Assembly: GCA_929200535.1 (NCBI GenBank)
Contig: CAKMZV010000019.1
Location: 1-44,893 of the forward strand
Direction: 5' to 3'
Length of the DNA: 44,893 bases
Source of the DNA: an uncultured Gammaproteobacteria bacterium
GTDB lineage: Bacteria > Pseudomonadota > Gammaproteobacteria > CAKMZV01
Part shown: positions 44,671 to 44,893 of the stretch, in pieces
How positions within the stretch are numbered: the stretch's first letter is position 1
Layout of the letters: each line of letters opens with the position of its first letter
Notes under the pieces: model-generated
What the model was told of the DNA's origin: nothing
Database searches by the model: none
The model's input: only the letters and a program-made list of their open reading frames with translations
Made by a program: the position numbers and the translations under genes

Positions 44671-44714
44671 CAACCACCCCGCCACTTCGTGGCACCCCTC
44701 CACTGGAGGGGAAT
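44671..44714. repeat. Second copy of the double-hairpin repeat
   Basis: GCCACTTCGTGGC (44681-44693) and CCCCTCCACTGGAGGGG (44695-44711) form two perfect hairpins. The order CAACCACC, GCCAC hairpin, CCCCTCC hairpin, GAATT is the reverse of that at 38520-38577, so this is the same repeat inverted. Confidence 0.7.
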
Positions 44715-44893
44715 TACTCGTTCCTTTTTATGGAGTATGAGGTGAGTATGAAGTCCTGAGATCCTAAGGACAGAAAAAGGAATGACTGGATGGGAACGAA
44801 TAATTAACCATTGACCATTAACAATTAACCATTAGTAGCCCCCATTTGTCATTCTGAGGCTTGTCCTCAGAATCTCTTAGCACGGAAGTATGA
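44715..44893. repeat. Nested palindromes and TTAACCATT repeats at the window end
   Basis: TACTCGTTCCTTTTT (from about 44715) faces AAAAAGGAATGACT and GGGAACGAATAATT, enclosing TCCTGAGATCCTAAGGA. These are followed by ATTAACCATTGACCATTAAC units (to 44835) and by a perfect hairpin ATTCTGAGG / CCTCAGAAT (44851-44859 and 44865-44873). No gene is supported. Confidence 0.6.

Noticed and set aside
1-44893. CRISPR array or tRNA/rRNA genes
   Set aside because: No regularly spaced direct repeats with unique spacers, and no cloverleaf or rRNA-like sequence, were seen on reading the window. The TTAACCATT units are contiguous and not spaced.

Overview
This window looks like a stretch of AT-rich gammaproteobacterial chromosome. 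The reasons are the gene orders tig-clpP-clpX-lon, rpsO-pnp, lgt-thyA-folA, gloB next to mltD, and a disrupted era-recO-pdxJ-acpS set, together with ParE-type topoisomerase IV and lipoprotein processing genes. Genes are tightly packed, many overlap by 1 to 29 bases, and strong Shine-Dalgarno sites are rare (clear ones precede purF and the thioredoxin-like gene). The genus cannot be fixed from sequence reading alone. The many GTTCCCACGC palindromes and TTAACCATT repeats are a style I associate with free-living sulfur- or methane-oxidising gammaproteobacteria, but that is only a hint.

Layout. 1-1876: a repeat-rich accessory patch with two inverted, broken rhuM-like genes, one split by a palindromic mini-element. 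1877-5262: core genes trmB, ugd, plsY, engB. 5305-7151: two overlapping EamA-family exporters on the minus strand. 7310-14039: five overlapping or abutting plus-strand genes that I do not recognise as any named system. They encode two proteins of unknown function, a 946-residue fusion of a KGGVGR-type ParA-like ATPase with an RGTGKT-type AAA ATPase, a two-lobed protein of unknown function, and an adenine-type DNA methyltransferase carrying a single target-recognition-like domain. A run of ten C bases lies inside the ATPase gene and could act as an on/off slippage switch. 14060-18087: fthC, tal, gloB, mltD. 18264-24414: rpsO, pnp, lgt, thyA, folA, purF. 24469-35555: minus-strand MFS transporter, parE, murG, lon, clpX, clpP, tig. 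35963-42084: era, sulP, recO, an inserted DUF4143 ATPase, pdxJ, acpS. 42088-44599: a protein of unknown function, a thioredoxin-like protein and a lipoprotein with a zinc-protease motif. 44600-44893: repeats.

Non-coding structure. Six nearly full-length palindromic mini-elements of about 160 bp (four of type A with GAGACCTTTGCA-like tips, two of type B with GAGACTATTGCA-like tips) plus several stubs sit between core genes. Both types keep the same apical loop, AATACGTCCGTCTT, while the flanking stem changes by paired substitutions. One copy supplies the last codons and stop of tal, and another lies directly against the start of clpX.

The core genes cover translation and RNA decay (rpsO, pnp, era, engB, trmB), folate and thymidylate (thyA, folA, fthC), protein folding and turnover (tig, clpP, clpX, lon), envelope building (murG, plsY, lgt, mltD, ugd) and cofactors (pdxJ, acpS). 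The best candidate for an undescribed system is the five-gene methyltransferase/ATPase cassette at 7310-14039.
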